Below are positions 17,244-25,459 of a DNA stretch of 64,000 nt, one piece after another. The translations under genes and the position numbers were made by a program. This stretch comes from Nocardia brasiliensis IFM 10847. Lineage in GTDB: Bacteria > Actinomycetota > Actinomycetes > Mycobacteriales > Mycobacteriaceae. Under the pieces are notes generated by a model. The model searched no databases. It was not told the origin of the DNA and worked only from the letters and a program-made list of their open reading frames with translations. Location of the stretch: the NCBI RefSeq assembly GCF_000710915.1, contig NZ_BAUA01000152.1, positions 31,010 through 95,009 of the forward strand. Reading direction: 5' to 3'. Numbering within the stretch: position 1 is the first letter of the stretch; every line of letters starts with the position of its first letter.

Positions 17244-18104
17244 TCAGTCCGCGTCGTCGCGACGCGCGGTCAGCACGGCGTCGTAGAGTTCGTTGCGAGA
17301 AACGTTGTGGTCGGCGGCGATTCGGGCGCAGGCCGCCTTGAGGCGCAGACCGTCCGCGGTCAGTGCTTCGACCTCGGCGACCAGATCGGCGGGGTCGGCC
17401 GATTTCGGTTGCGCGCCCGCGAGCACGACGGTGATCTCACCGCGCGCGCCGTCGACGGCCCAGGCGGCGAGTTCGGCGAGGGTGCCCCGAACGACCTGTT
17501 CGTAGGTCTTGGTCAATTCCCGGCAGACGGCGGCGCGGCGGTCCGGGCCGAGCACTTCGACCGCGTCGGCCAGGCAGTCGGCGAGGCGATGCGGCGCCTC
17601 GAAGAAGACACAGGCCCGCGATTCGGCAGCCAAGGTGCGCAACCACTCTCGCCGCTGCCCGGACTTGCGCGGCGCGAAACCGTCGAAGCAGAACCGCTCC
17701 ACCGGCAGCGCGGACAGGGCCAGGGCCGTGGTGACCGCCGATGGACCGGGTAGGCAGGTCACCGGTAGGTCGCGTTCGGCGCAGGCCGCGACCAGTCGAT
17801 AGCCGGGATCGCTGACCGACGGCATGCCCGCGTCGGTGACCAGCAGCACGGTACGCCCCGCCGCGATATCGCCGAGCAGCGCCGGAATCCGTGCGGTCTC
17901 CACATGGTCGTAGAAGCTCACCACTCGGCCGGCGATCTCCACCCCGAGCGCCTTGGCCAGCGACTTGGTTCGCCTGGTGTCCTCCGCTGCGACGATGTCG
18001 GCCGACCCGAGCGCATCGCGCAGGCGCTGCGACGCGTCCCCGATATCGCCCATCGGCGTCGCCGCGAGCACCAGCCTGCCCGACCCACTCGCCTCGTCCG
18101 CCAC
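17244..18104 (-). CDS. rsmI: 16S rRNA (cytidine1402-2'-O)-methyltransferase
   Basis: A 286-residue SAM-dependent tetrapyrrole-methylase-fold enzyme that methylates the ribose of C1402 in the ribosomal P site. The motifs are LVLAATPMGDIGDASQR at the N-terminus, VAAEDTRRT, LVTDAGMPSVSDPGYRLV, LPGPSAVTTALALSALP, FFEAPHRL and the C-terminal SRNELYDAVL. All are standard for RsmI. It is divergent from pmt with about 195 bp between starts, as in M. tuberculosis Rv1003/Rv1002c. Confidence 0.96.
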   Translation of the reverse strand: MADEASGSGRLVLAATPMGDIGDASQRLRDALGSADIVAAEDTRRTKSLAKALGVEIAGRVVSFYDHVETARIPALLGDIAAGRTVLLVTDAGMPSVSDPGYRLVAACAERDLPVTCLPGPSAVTTALALSALPVERFCFDGFAPRKSGQRREWLRTLAAESRACVFFEAPHRLADCLADAVEVLGPDRRAAVCRELTKTYEQVVRGTLAELAAWAVDGARGEITVVLAGAQPKSADPADLVAEVEALTADGLRLKAACARIAADHNVSRNELYDAVLTARRDDAD

Positions 18105-18299
18105 CGTTCTCCCGTCTCACGCGCCGAACACCGAACCCGAGCAGCCTAGCCACCCGTGGCCTGCCCGGCGACCACGCCGACCCCGGCCGTTCGGTATGTG
18201 ATCGTGACCACGCGCCGGTTACCCGCGTGCTATGTGACCAACACAGCGGCGGGCTCACCGATGCGCGACCTCGCGGGGTGCACAGCATACGATCGGGGC

Positions 18300-19925
18300 G
18301 TGACACAGGTGACCGACCAGCGCGCGACCGCACCGTTCGGGCCCGTGCCCTCCTGGTCGAGCCCCGCGCCACGGCGGCCGTCCCCCGATTTCGGGCCGAC
18401 CGACACGCTGCGCGGCTGGCTGGTCACCGCGTTCCTCACCGCGATCGCCGCGGTCACCCGGTTCACCATGCTGAACTACCCGACCGATGCGGGCACCCCG
18501 GTCTTCGACGAGAAGCACTACGCGCCGCAGGGCTGGCAGATGCTGACCGGCGGATGGGTCGAGGACAACCCCGGGTACGGGCTGGTGGTGCATCCGCCGA
18601 TCGGCAAGCAGCTCATCGCGATCGGCGAGGCGATATTCGGCTACAACGGCTGGGGTTGGCGTTTCGCCGCCGCGGTCGCGGGCACCGTGCTCGTGCTGCT
18701 GGTGATCCGCATCGTCCGGCGGATGGCCAGATCGACGCTGATCGGCGCGATCGCGGGCATCCTGCTGATCGCCGACGGGCTCACCTTCGTCTCCTCGCGC
18801 ATCGGCATGCTGGACATCTTCCTGGCGCTGTTCGTCACCGCGGCCTTCGGCTGTCTGATCGTCGACCGCGACGAGGTGCGGGCCCGGCTGGCCCGGGCCG
18901 ACGCGGAAGGACGGATCGGGGTGACCCGGTGGGGTCCCCGGCTCGGCGTGCGCTGGTGGCGCTTCGGCGCGGGTGTCATGCTCGGCCTGGCCTGCGGGAC
19001 GAAATGGTCCGGCGTCTATTTCATCGTGGCGTTCGGACTGCTCAGCGTCTGCTTCGATCTGACCGCCCGGCGCGCGTACGGCGTGCGTAGCCCCTGGTAC
19101 GGCACCGCGATCCGGGATATCGGACCCGCGCTGTACGCGCTGGTGCTGGTGCCGCTGGGGCTGTACCTGGCGAGCTACTGGGCCTGGTTCGCCAGCGAGA
19201 CCGGTATCGATCGCTATATGGCGGGTAACCCGTCCGCGCCGGCGGATCCGATCGGCACCGGCGGTTTCTGGTCGCATATCGTGCCCGATGCCCTGCGCTC
19301 GCTGTGGTACTTCAACGCCAGGGCCCTGGAATTCCATGAGGGCCTGACCAATTCGGCGGGCAATCACCACCCCTGGGAATCGAAGCCGTGGACCTGGCCG
19401 ATGGGCCTGCGCCCGATGCTCTACTACTACGCCGACAACGGCGTCAGCGGCTGCGGGCAGACCCAGTGCGTCAAGGCGGTGATGCTCATCGGCACCCCCG
19501 CGATCTGGTGGCTCGCGCTCCCCATGCTCGCGTGGCTGCTGTGGCGCAGCGTGGTACGCCGGGACTGGCGCTACGCGGCGGTGCTCGTCGGTTACGGCGC
19601 GGCGCTGCTGCCCTGGTTCCTGACTTTGGACCGGCAGATGTACTACTTCTACGCGGTCGCCCTCGCGCCGTTCCTGGTGATGGGCATGGCCCTGGTGCTC
19701 GGCGACGTGCTGGGTTCGTCGCGGCGAATACCGGTGCCGCGCAGCCCCGTCGGCACCTACCTACCGGTGGCGCCCGACGAACGGCACGCGCTCGGACTGC
19801 TCGCCGTCTGCCTGTACCTGGGCCTGGTGATCGCGAACTTCATCTGGCTGTGGCCGATCCTCACCGCGCTGCCGATCACGCCGGGCAACTGGCACGACCA
19901 CCTGTGGCTACCCAGCTGGCGCTAG
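18300..19925 (+). CDS. pmt: Dolichyl-phosphate-mannose-protein mannosyltransferase
   Basis: A 541-residue polytopic GT39 membrane enzyme that transfers mannose from polyprenyl-phosphomannose to Ser/Thr of exported proteins. The catalytic acidic pair is in the first external loop (VFDEKHYAPQGW). About ten hydrophobic segments follow. Other marks are the HPPIGKQLI loop and the C-terminal PWFLTLDRQMYYFYAVALAP region, as in mycobacterial Pmt (Rv1002c). The GTG at 18300 gives the expected cytoplasmic N-terminus. The longer in-frame extension to 18156 overlaps the rsmI promoter region and is unlikely. The gene ends within a bidirectional hairpin. Confidence 0.94.
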   Translation: MTQVTDQRATAPFGPVPSWSSPAPRRPSPDFGPTDTLRGWLVTAFLTAIAAVTRFTMLNYPTDAGTPVFDEKHYAPQGWQMLTGGWVEDNPGYGLVVHPPIGKQLIAIGEAIFGYNGWGWRFAAAVAGTVLVLLVIRIVRRMARSTLIGAIAGILLIADGLTFVSSRIGMLDIFLALFVTAAFGCLIVDRDEVRARLARADAEGRIGVTRWGPRLGVRWWRFGAGVMLGLACGTKWSGVYFIVAFGLLSVCFDLTARRAYGVRSPWYGTAIRDIGPALYALVLVPLGLYLASYWAWFASETGIDRYMAGNPSAPADPIGTGGFWSHIVPDALRSLWYFNARALEFHEGLTNSAGNHHPWESKPWTWPMGLRPMLYYYADNGVSGCGQTQCVKAVMLIGTPAIWWLALPMLAWLLWRSVVRRDWRYAAVLVGYGAALLPWFLTLDRQMYYFYAVALAPFLVMGMALVLGDVLGSSRRIPVPRSPVGTYLPVAPDERHALGLLAVCLYLGLVIANFIWLWPILTALPITPGNWHDHLWLPSWR

Positions 19926-19945
19926 TGCCTGGACGCGGCACTAGC
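19921..19945. terminator. Bidirectional terminator that contains both stop codons
   Basis: A perfect 9-bp stem, GCTAGTGCC-TGGACGC-GGCACTAGC. The TAG in the left arm is the pmt stop (19923-19925). The complementary TAG in the right arm is the stop of the GntR gene (19941-19943). It serves both convergent genes. Confidence 0.7.
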
Positions 19946-20300
19946 CCTCCAGCGCGGCCTGCACATAGCGCAGCGCCGCCGTGTCGTCGAGGCCGAGCCG
20001 GCGGACGGTGGCGACATAGGCCGTCGCCGCGCGGCCCGCGACATCGCGCGTCGGGTCGCCCGAGGAGGCGATGAAAGAACCTTGCCTGCCCCGGGTTTCG
20101 ACGACACCGTCGGCCTCGAGCTCGCGGTAGGCGCGCGCGACCGTGTTCGGCGCCAGGCCGAGTTGCGCGGCCAGCGCCCGGACGGTGGGGATCTTCGTGC
20201 CCGCGGTCAGCACGCCCGAGCGCACCTGGGCGATGATTCCCATGCGCAATTGCTCGTACGGCGCGACCGCCGACTCATGTGACACCGTGATATTGAACAT
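19941..20300 (-). CDS. GntR family (YtrA-type) transcriptional regulator
   Basis: A 119-residue regulator with an N-terminal winged helix-turn-helix (PYEQLRMGIIAQVRSGVLTA, then TKIPTVRALAAQLGLAPNTV and ARAYRELEADGVVETR). A short C-terminal helical dimerisation part follows. The small size fits the YtrA subfamily, which often controls ABC transporters. It lies 7 bp downstream of arcA on the same strand and so is probably co-transcribed with it. Whether it controls arcA is not shown. Confidence 0.88.
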   Translation of the reverse strand: MFNITVSHESAVAPYEQLRMGIIAQVRSGVLTAGTKIPTVRALAAQLGLAPNTVARAYRELEADGVVETRGRQGSFIASSGDPTRDVAGRAATAYVATVRRLGLDDTAALRYVQAALEG

Positions 20301-20307
20301 CGCTCAC

Positions 20308-21606
20308 TCACAAGTCATCCCGGGAAAGTGGACAGGACAGGCAGCGGGGTCCGCCGCGGCCGGAACCCAATTCGGAGCCGGGGATACGCAGTACCTCGAT
20401 GCCCGCGTCCTCCAGCCGCGCGTTGGTCATCTCGTTGCGCTCGTAGGCGGCCACCACGCCCGGCGCCAGCGCGAGCGTGTTGTTGCCGTCGTCCCACTGT
20501 TCGCGCTCCGCGGTGACGCCGTCCAACCCGGTATCGATCACCCGGAGTTTGTCGATGCCCATCGCTTTGGCCGCCGCGACCAGGAACGGATCGGGCCCGC
20601 TCATGCTGACCCGGCCGTCGCCGTTGCGCGCGCTGTAGTCCTCGTCGCGTTGAATGGTGAACGCGCACAACGAGTCACGCACTGCGGGGTACATCACCAG
20701 AGCATCCTGGTCGACCATCGTGCAGACGGTGTCCAGATGCATGGTCGCCCGATTCTGCGCGATCGGGACGACCAGCACCGTATGCGCGAGATCGTCGTCG
20801 AACAGGCTGCGCGCCAGCGCTTCCGCGCCCGCGGGCGTGGTGCGCTCGCCGACGCCGACCGCGACCACGCCGGGCCCGAGCAGCAGCACGTCGCCGCCTT
20901 CGATGGGCGCGGTGTGCGATTCGTAGGCGCGACGCACACCGAGGAAGCGGGGGTGGAACGCGTAGATCAGGTCGGTCAGCGAGGTCTCCCGGATCCGGGC
21001 GGGCAGCGCGAGCGAGGTGATCGCGACGCGCGGACCGACCCAGAACGACGAGTCCCTGGTGAACAGCAGGTTGGGCAGCGGATCGATGACGAAGTCGGCG
21101 CCGTGGTGCATCCGCCGGACCAGCGAGGTGGCGTCCGGGCCGAACGGCAGTTCGTCGAAGGTCATGCCGGCCATCAGAATATTGGCGAGGCCCCTGGCCG
21201 GTACGCCGCGCAGAAAGGCGGCGAGCTGATCGGCCAGCGAGTGGCCCAGCCTGCGCGCGTCCACCGCGGCGGAGATGCCCTGGATCCGCGCGGCGCCGCT
21301 CACCGCGAGGGTTTCGGCGAGCAGGTCGGCCAGCAGCAGCACCTCGACCCCGCGTTCGCGCAGCACCCCGGTGAACGCGTCGTGCTCCTGCTGCGCGCGC
21401 TCCACCCAGGGGATGCCGTCGAACAGCAGCTGATCGTTGTTGCGCGGGGTGAGCCTGCGCAATTCGTCGCCGGGCCGGTGCAGCAGCACCGTGCGCAGCG
21501 TGCCGACCTCGGAGGTCACCCTCAATCGCGAGCCGGGACCGTCCGGATCCAGCCCGTCCGCGTCCGAACCCTCTCCGTGCCGCGCGGGCACAGCGTCTGC
21601 TCCCAT
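20308..21606 (-). CDS. arcA: Arginine deiminase
   Basis: A 432-residue guanidino-group-modifying enzyme that hydrolyses L-arginine to citrulline and ammonia. Key motifs are LFTRDSSFWVG, EGGDVLLLGPGVV, TMHLDTVCTMVD and the C-terminal nucleophile loop GGPRCLSCPLSRD, where the Cys of the LSCP motif is catalytic. The ATG at 21606 (MGADAVPARHGE) is chosen over an upstream extension that is not conserved. No arcB, arcC or arcD is adjacent, so the gene stands alone as in M. tuberculosis Rv1001. The GntR gene follows directly. Confidence 0.95.
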   Translation of the reverse strand: MGADAVPARHGEGSDADGLDPDGPGSRLRVTSEVGTLRTVLLHRPGDELRRLTPRNNDQLLFDGIPWVERAQQEHDAFTGVLRERGVEVLLLADLLAETLAVSGAARIQGISAAVDARRLGHSLADQLAAFLRGVPARGLANILMAGMTFDELPFGPDATSLVRRMHHGADFVIDPLPNLLFTRDSSFWVGPRVAITSLALPARIRETSLTDLIYAFHPRFLGVRRAYESHTAPIEGGDVLLLGPGVVAVGVGERTTPAGAEALARSLFDDDLAHTVLVVPIAQNRATMHLDTVCTMVDQDALVMYPAVRDSLCAFTIQRDEDYSARNGDGRVSMSGPDPFLVAAAKAMGIDKLRVIDTGLDGVTAEREQWDDGNNTLALAPGVVAAYERNEMTNARLEDAGIEVLRIPGSELGSGRGGPRCLSCPLSRDDL

Positions 21607-21811
21607 GCTCAGACCGTAGTTCGCCGCGGCCACAAGAGCACGTAATTCCGGCCTTCGTTGCGGTCTTGCCGCGTCCACAGCTAACCGGAGCCCTCGACCA
21701 CCGCCGCCGGCATTAGTTGACGTATCCCCCTTATGACCAGGCCAGAAGCGGTTCGGACCAGGCGAACGGGAGGACATGCCGTTGTCCCGATTTCGCCCCA
21801 GGCACCCCTAA

Positions 21812-21829
21812 CCTCAAGTATTGTTCAGG
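21812..21829. promoter_or_regulatory. SoxR-box-like site upstream of soxR
   Basis: CCTCAAGTATTGTTCAGG lies 17 bp before the soxR start. Its left half is identical to the E. coli sox box half-site CCTCAAGT and its right half keeps 5 of 8 positions. This fits autoregulation by SoxR. Confidence 0.5.
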
Positions 21830-21846
21830 GGAATGGAGGAGCGTGA

Positions 21847-22332
21847 ATGTCGACAGCCGATTGGCGTGCGAAGGAGCTGACCCCCGGGCAGCTTTCCGAG
21901 CGTAGCGGAGTAGCAGTGTCCGCGTTGCACTTCTACGAACGCGAAGGACTCATCAGCAGCCGCCGGACCAGCGGTAATCAACGCAGATACGCCCGTGAGA
22001 CGCTGCGGCGCGTCGCCTTCATCCGCATTTCCCAACGGGTCGGCATCCCGCTCAGCGAAATTCGCGACGCCCTCGATCAGCTGCCGGAAGGTCGCAACCC
22101 CACCCGCCGGGACTGGGAGACCCTGTCCACCAACTGGCGCGCCGATCTCGACGACCGCATCACTCAGCTGATTCGCTTGCGCGACAACCTCACCGGCTGC
22201 ATCGGTTGCGGCTGCCTGTCGCTCGGCAGTTGCAAATTGGTCAACGAACACGACCGGCTCGGCACCGAGGGCCCCGGCGCCCGCGTGCTCGACGTGCAGC
22301 TCAACTGCGCTGCGCGGCCAGCAACCGGGTGA
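21847..22332 (+). CDS. soxR: Redox-sensitive transcriptional activator SoxR
   Basis: A 161-residue MerR family protein. The N-terminal winged helix is LTPGQLSERSGVAVSALHFY, then YEREGLISSRRTSGNQRRYA. A dimerisation helix follows. The [2Fe-2S] cluster motif CIGCGCLSLGSC (C-x2-C-x-C-x5-C) is intact. In actinobacteria SoxR responds mainly to redox-cycling compounds. A sox-box-like sequence lies directly upstream. The last 32 bp overlap the 3' end of the convergent SDR gene. No target gene is adjacent, apart from the SDR on the opposite strand. Confidence 0.95.
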   Translation: MSTADWRAKELTPGQLSERSGVAVSALHFYEREGLISSRRTSGNQRRYARETLRRVAFIRISQRVGIPLSEIRDALDQLPEGRNPTRRDWETLSTNWRADLDDRITQLIRLRDNLTGCIGCGCLSLGSCKLVNEHDRLGTEGPGARVLDVQLNCAARPATG

Positions 22333-23176
22333 ATCGGGCACTCGCGCGCCGCATCACGAATTCGTAGGGGTACGCGAATTTCCGCGCCCACCAATAGCCG
22401 AACCGGATGTCGAAGGACGTGTAGATCAGGAACCGGTTGCGCGCCATACCGCGCAGGATCGCCTTGGCCACATGCTCGGGCGCGACCGCGTGCTTGGTGA
22501 ACGACGCGGTGAGGCGCTGGATGCGCGGCTCCTCCCGGTCGACGCCGACCAGTTCGACGCTGTGCACCAGCGGAGTGTCCACCGCGCCGGGCACCACCAG
22601 GTGCACCGCGATGCCGTGCTGATCCAGATCGAAGCGCAGCACCTCCGAGACGCCGCGGATGCCGTACTTGCCCGCGCTGTAGGCCGCGTGCCAGGGCAGC
22701 GCGAGCAGACCGGCCGCCGAGGACACGTTCACCAGCGCCCCGCCCTTGGCCGCGCGCACCATGGGCGGCACGAAGTTCTCGATCACGTGGATCGGGCCCA
22801 TCAGATTGACCTCGACCATGCGCCGCCAGTGCTGGTGTTCGAGGTTCTCCACGGTTCCCCAGGCCGAGGTGCCCGCGATGTTCATCACGATGTCGAGGCT
22901 GCCGTGCTCGGCGTGCACCTGTTCGGCGAAGGCGGTGACGGCGTCGTAGTCGGTGATGTCGAAGGCCTTCGCGACCAGCACGACCCCGCCGTCGCGCCGG
23001 ATATCGGCCACCGTCGTGTCAAGCCCGCCTGCATCGATATCGGTGAGCACCAGCTGTCCGCCCGCCGCCGCGACGGCCTGCGCGGTGGCCCGGCCGATCC
23101 CGCTGGCAGCGCCCGTGATCAGCACTTTTGCGTCCCGCACCGTCCTGCGGCCCGATCGCCCCATACCTCGCACCAC
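22301..23176 (-). CDS. Short-chain dehydrogenase/reductase
   Basis: A 291-residue SDR. The cofactor motif is TGAASGIG near residue 21, with NIAG, a catalytic Ser in VNVSSAAG and YSAGKYG (Y-x3-K). A basic/hydrophobic C-terminal tail (RFGYWWARKFAYPYEFVMRR) is common in membrane-associated actinobacterial SDRs that act on lipids or sterols. The GTG at 23176 has a GGGGA sequence upstream. An ATG at 23164 is also possible. The 3' end overlaps soxR by 32 bp on the other strand. Substrate unknown. Confidence 0.9.
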   Translation of the reverse strand: MVRGMGRSGRRTVRDAKVLITGAASGIGRATAQAVAAAGGQLVLTDIDAGGLDTTVADIRRDGGVVLVAKAFDITDYDAVTAFAEQVHAEHGSLDIVMNIAGTSAWGTVENLEHQHWRRMVEVNLMGPIHVIENFVPPMVRAAKGGALVNVSSAAGLLALPWHAAYSAGKYGIRGVSEVLRFDLDQHGIAVHLVVPGAVDTPLVHSVELVGVDREEPRIQRLTASFTKHAVAPEHVAKAILRGMARNRFLIYTSFDIRFGYWWARKFAYPYEFVMRRASARFTRLLAAQRS

Positions 23177-23234
23177 TGCGCATCCCCATCTCGAATTGCT
23201 CGAACCGGCTCACCGCAGGGTACTTGGACCGGGC

Positions 23235-24362
23235 TCAGCGGCCCAGTACGGCGAGCATTCCGGCCACCGCGCGCGGCCAGGTGTACTGCTCGGCGCGACT
23301 GCGCGCCGCCCTTCTGCGCCCCGCGGCCGGCATCGCCAGCACCTCGGTGACCGCCTGCGCGAACGCCGCGCCGCGGTCGGCCGCCACCGCGCCGCACTCG
23401 GCGGTCACGATATCGGCCAGCGCCGACGAGCGGCTCGCCACCACCGGTGTGCCCGCCGCGAGCGCCTCCAGCGCGGCCAGGCCGAACGTCTCGTGCGGCC
23501 CCGGCGCCAGCGAGACATCCGCGGTGGCAAGCAGTTTCGCGACCTCGGCACGTTCGGAGATGAACCCGGTGAAGTGCACGGCGGGTAACCCGCAGGCCAG
23601 GGTGGGTAGCGCCCGCGCCCGGCGTTCCAGGGCCTCCCGGCGCGGCCCGTCACCCGCGACCACCAGCCGCACCTCGGTACCCGTCGCGCGCAGCGCCGCG
23701 ACCGCCTCGATGCTGCGCTCCACCCGCTTCTCCACCGACAATCTGCCGCAGTGCACGAGCAGCGGATGCTCCGGCACGCCGAGGTCGGCGCGCAGCCTGC
23801 CGTCGTGCCGGCGCGGGCTGAACAGCTCCAGATCCACACCGAGCGGCACCAGTTCGACATTGCGCGCCCCGATCCGCAAGAACTCCTCGCGGGCGAATGC
23901 GGTGGTGCAGACCACGATGTCGTAATCGGCGGCGGTGCGGCCGTTCGCCACGTCGGCGCAGCGCCGGGCCGCCGCGCGCGGCAGCACCTGGCCGAGCAGC
24001 CGGTCGAGCCGTTCGTGCGAGATCATCACCCCCGCCACGTCCCGGCGCCGGGCCCAGCGGCCGAAGCCGCGCAGGGTCAGCCGGTCCGACACCTCGAGCA
24101 CATCGGGGCGCAGCCCGGTCAGTACGTCGGCCACGCGCCGCGGATCGGCCGCCCGGTAGCCGCCGGTCCACGGAATAGCCAAGGCGGGCAACGTTATCCG
24201 GACCACGCCGGTGGGCAGCAGCTCTTCCGAGCGACGTGCGCCCGGCACGATGAGCACCACCTCGTGGCCCGCCGCGACGTAGCCCTCACCGAGGTGATGC
24301 AACGCAGTGCGCAACCCACCCGAGCGCGGGCCGTAGAAGTTCGCAAGCTGAACTATGCGCAC
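23235..24362 (-). CDS. Glycosyltransferase family 4 protein
   Basis: A 375-residue GT-B fold glycosyltransferase. The N-terminal acceptor domain begins VRIVQLANFYGPRSGGLRTA. The donor domain contains LLVHCGRLSVEKRVERSIEA, LVVAGDGPRREAL, VHFTGFISERAEVAKLLA and the E-x7-E-like LAPGPHETFGLAALEALAAG. The arrangement resembles GDP-mannose-dependent mannosyltransferases of phosphatidylinositol mannoside or lipomannan synthesis, but the donor and acceptor cannot be fixed from sequence. GTG 24362 is the natural start. The frame upstream of it has no conserved sequence. Confidence 0.85.
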   Translation of the reverse strand: MRIVQLANFYGPRSGGLRTALHHLGEGYVAAGHEVVLIVPGARRSEELLPTGVVRITLPALAIPWTGGYRAADPRRVADVLTGLRPDVLEVSDRLTLRGFGRWARRRDVAGVMISHERLDRLLGQVLPRAAARRCADVANGRTAADYDIVVCTTAFAREEFLRIGARNVELVPLGVDLELFSPRRHDGRLRADLGVPEHPLLVHCGRLSVEKRVERSIEAVAALRATGTEVRLVVAGDGPRREALERRARALPTLACGLPAVHFTGFISERAEVAKLLATADVSLAPGPHETFGLAALEALAAGTPVVASRSSALADIVTAECGAVAADRGAAFAQAVTEVLAMPAAGRRRAARSRAEQYTWPRAVAGMLAVLGR

Positions 24363-24445
24363 CTCGCTGATGGTGCAACCAGTCGGGTTACCTTCGGAAC
24401 CGATGCGCCCAACGCGGCATGAACAGCCGTGGAAGACCCGGCGAC

Positions 24446-25459
24446 CTAATTCGCCGATTGGTGCCAGACCCGGATCAGACCGTGCCCGAGCTGGACGGGC
24501 GGTACCGGCCAGAGTTCGGCCCGCACCGCGATCCAGTCGGTGCCGTCGAAACGCACCCGTAACTGCAACGCGGTGGCGTCGTCGGCCGTGGACTCGGTCA
24601 GTGCGGCGCACGCGGCCCGGAATCGCACGCTGTCGTCCGGATGCAGGCTCGGGCGTTCGATCGCCCAGCGGTCCAGCGGCGGCGCCGGCGCCGTGGTCCA
24701 TTCGTAGATGAGGCCGGAGGACAGCGAGACGAAGCCCACGCCATCGCCCGCGCGCCGCGACACCGCTCGCAACATGGACATGTCGACATCGGGCCGGGCG
24801 GGCTCGGCATCGGTGAATTCGTGCATCACCGCACGGATCCGGCGGGCCTCCGGATCGGCCCGCGTGACCATCTGGAACGTGCGCACACAGCCGTCGTCAC
24901 CGATCATGTCGACCTCGCTCTGGTGCCGGCCGCGCAGCGCACTCACCATCTCGAAGTAGTCGATCCGTCCCGCGAAACGCACCATACGACCGAAGGCTTC
25001 GGGCGGCGTCCGGATCACCCGCACGTCGGCGGGCGCCCGCGCGAAGACCAATTCCTCCAAACCCGGCCCGTGGTGGGCCAATTCGGTGTCGGCCTGCCAG
25101 TCCCACGCGGCGACCCGCGGCTGTTCGGCCGGGCGCACGTCTTGCGGCGCCGCCCACACCTGCACGCCGTGCACCTCGTCGAACGCGCAGCGGATGGGCA
25201 CCCCCAGCACGAGCAGGCCCTCCGCGCAACGGGTTACGGCAACCGCGGTGTCGACGCACTCCTGCACCACCTCGGTGATGAGCTGCGGGGCAAGGGCATG
25301 CAGCTCCCGCCGGATCCGCAGCAGGCTCCCCCAGTCCTTGACCTTCGCACCGTCGGCGACCAGCGTCGGTACCTCGAGCGCACCGTCGGCCGTGCGTCCC
25401 AGGGTCTCGATCAGCAGCCAATCATGTTCAGGGCGTTGGTGGTCGGGGTCGCCGGTCAT
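24446..25459 (-). CDS. PAS/GAF-like companion protein of the c-di-GMP enzyme
   Basis: A 337-residue soluble protein with no close recognition on my part. It contains two PAS-like stretches. One is near residues 170-215 (FGRMVRFAGRIDYFEMVSAL with EVDMIGDDGCVRTFQMVTRA). The other is C-terminal (WAIERPSLHPDDSVRFRAAC, then LRVRFDGTDWIAVRAELWPV), and its SLHPDD and PAC-like strands recall PAS folds. Its ATG overlaps the stop of the GGDEF-EAL gene by 4 bp (ATGA), so the two are translationally coupled. It is probably a sensory or adaptor partner of that enzyme. Confidence 0.65.
   Translation of the reverse strand: MTGDPDHQRPEHDWLLIETLGRTADGALEVPTLVADGAKVKDWGSLLRIRRELHALAPQLITEVVQECVDTAVAVTRCAEGLLVLGVPIRCAFDEVHGVQVWAAPQDVRPAEQPRVAAWDWQADTELAHHGPGLEELVFARAPADVRVIRTPPEAFGRMVRFAGRIDYFEMVSALRGRHQSEVDMIGDDGCVRTFQMVTRADPEARRIRAVMHEFTDAEPARPDVDMSMLRAVSRRAGDGVGFVSLSSGLIYEWTTAPAPPLDRWAIERPSLHPDDSVRFRAACAALTESTADDATALQLRVRFDGTDWIAVRAELWPVPPVQLGHGLIRVWHQSAN

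Noticed and set aside
20143..21645. Long plus-strand open frame opposite arcA
   Set aside because: The arcA reading has all catalytic motifs. The opposite frame is His/Gln/Arg-rich with no domain.
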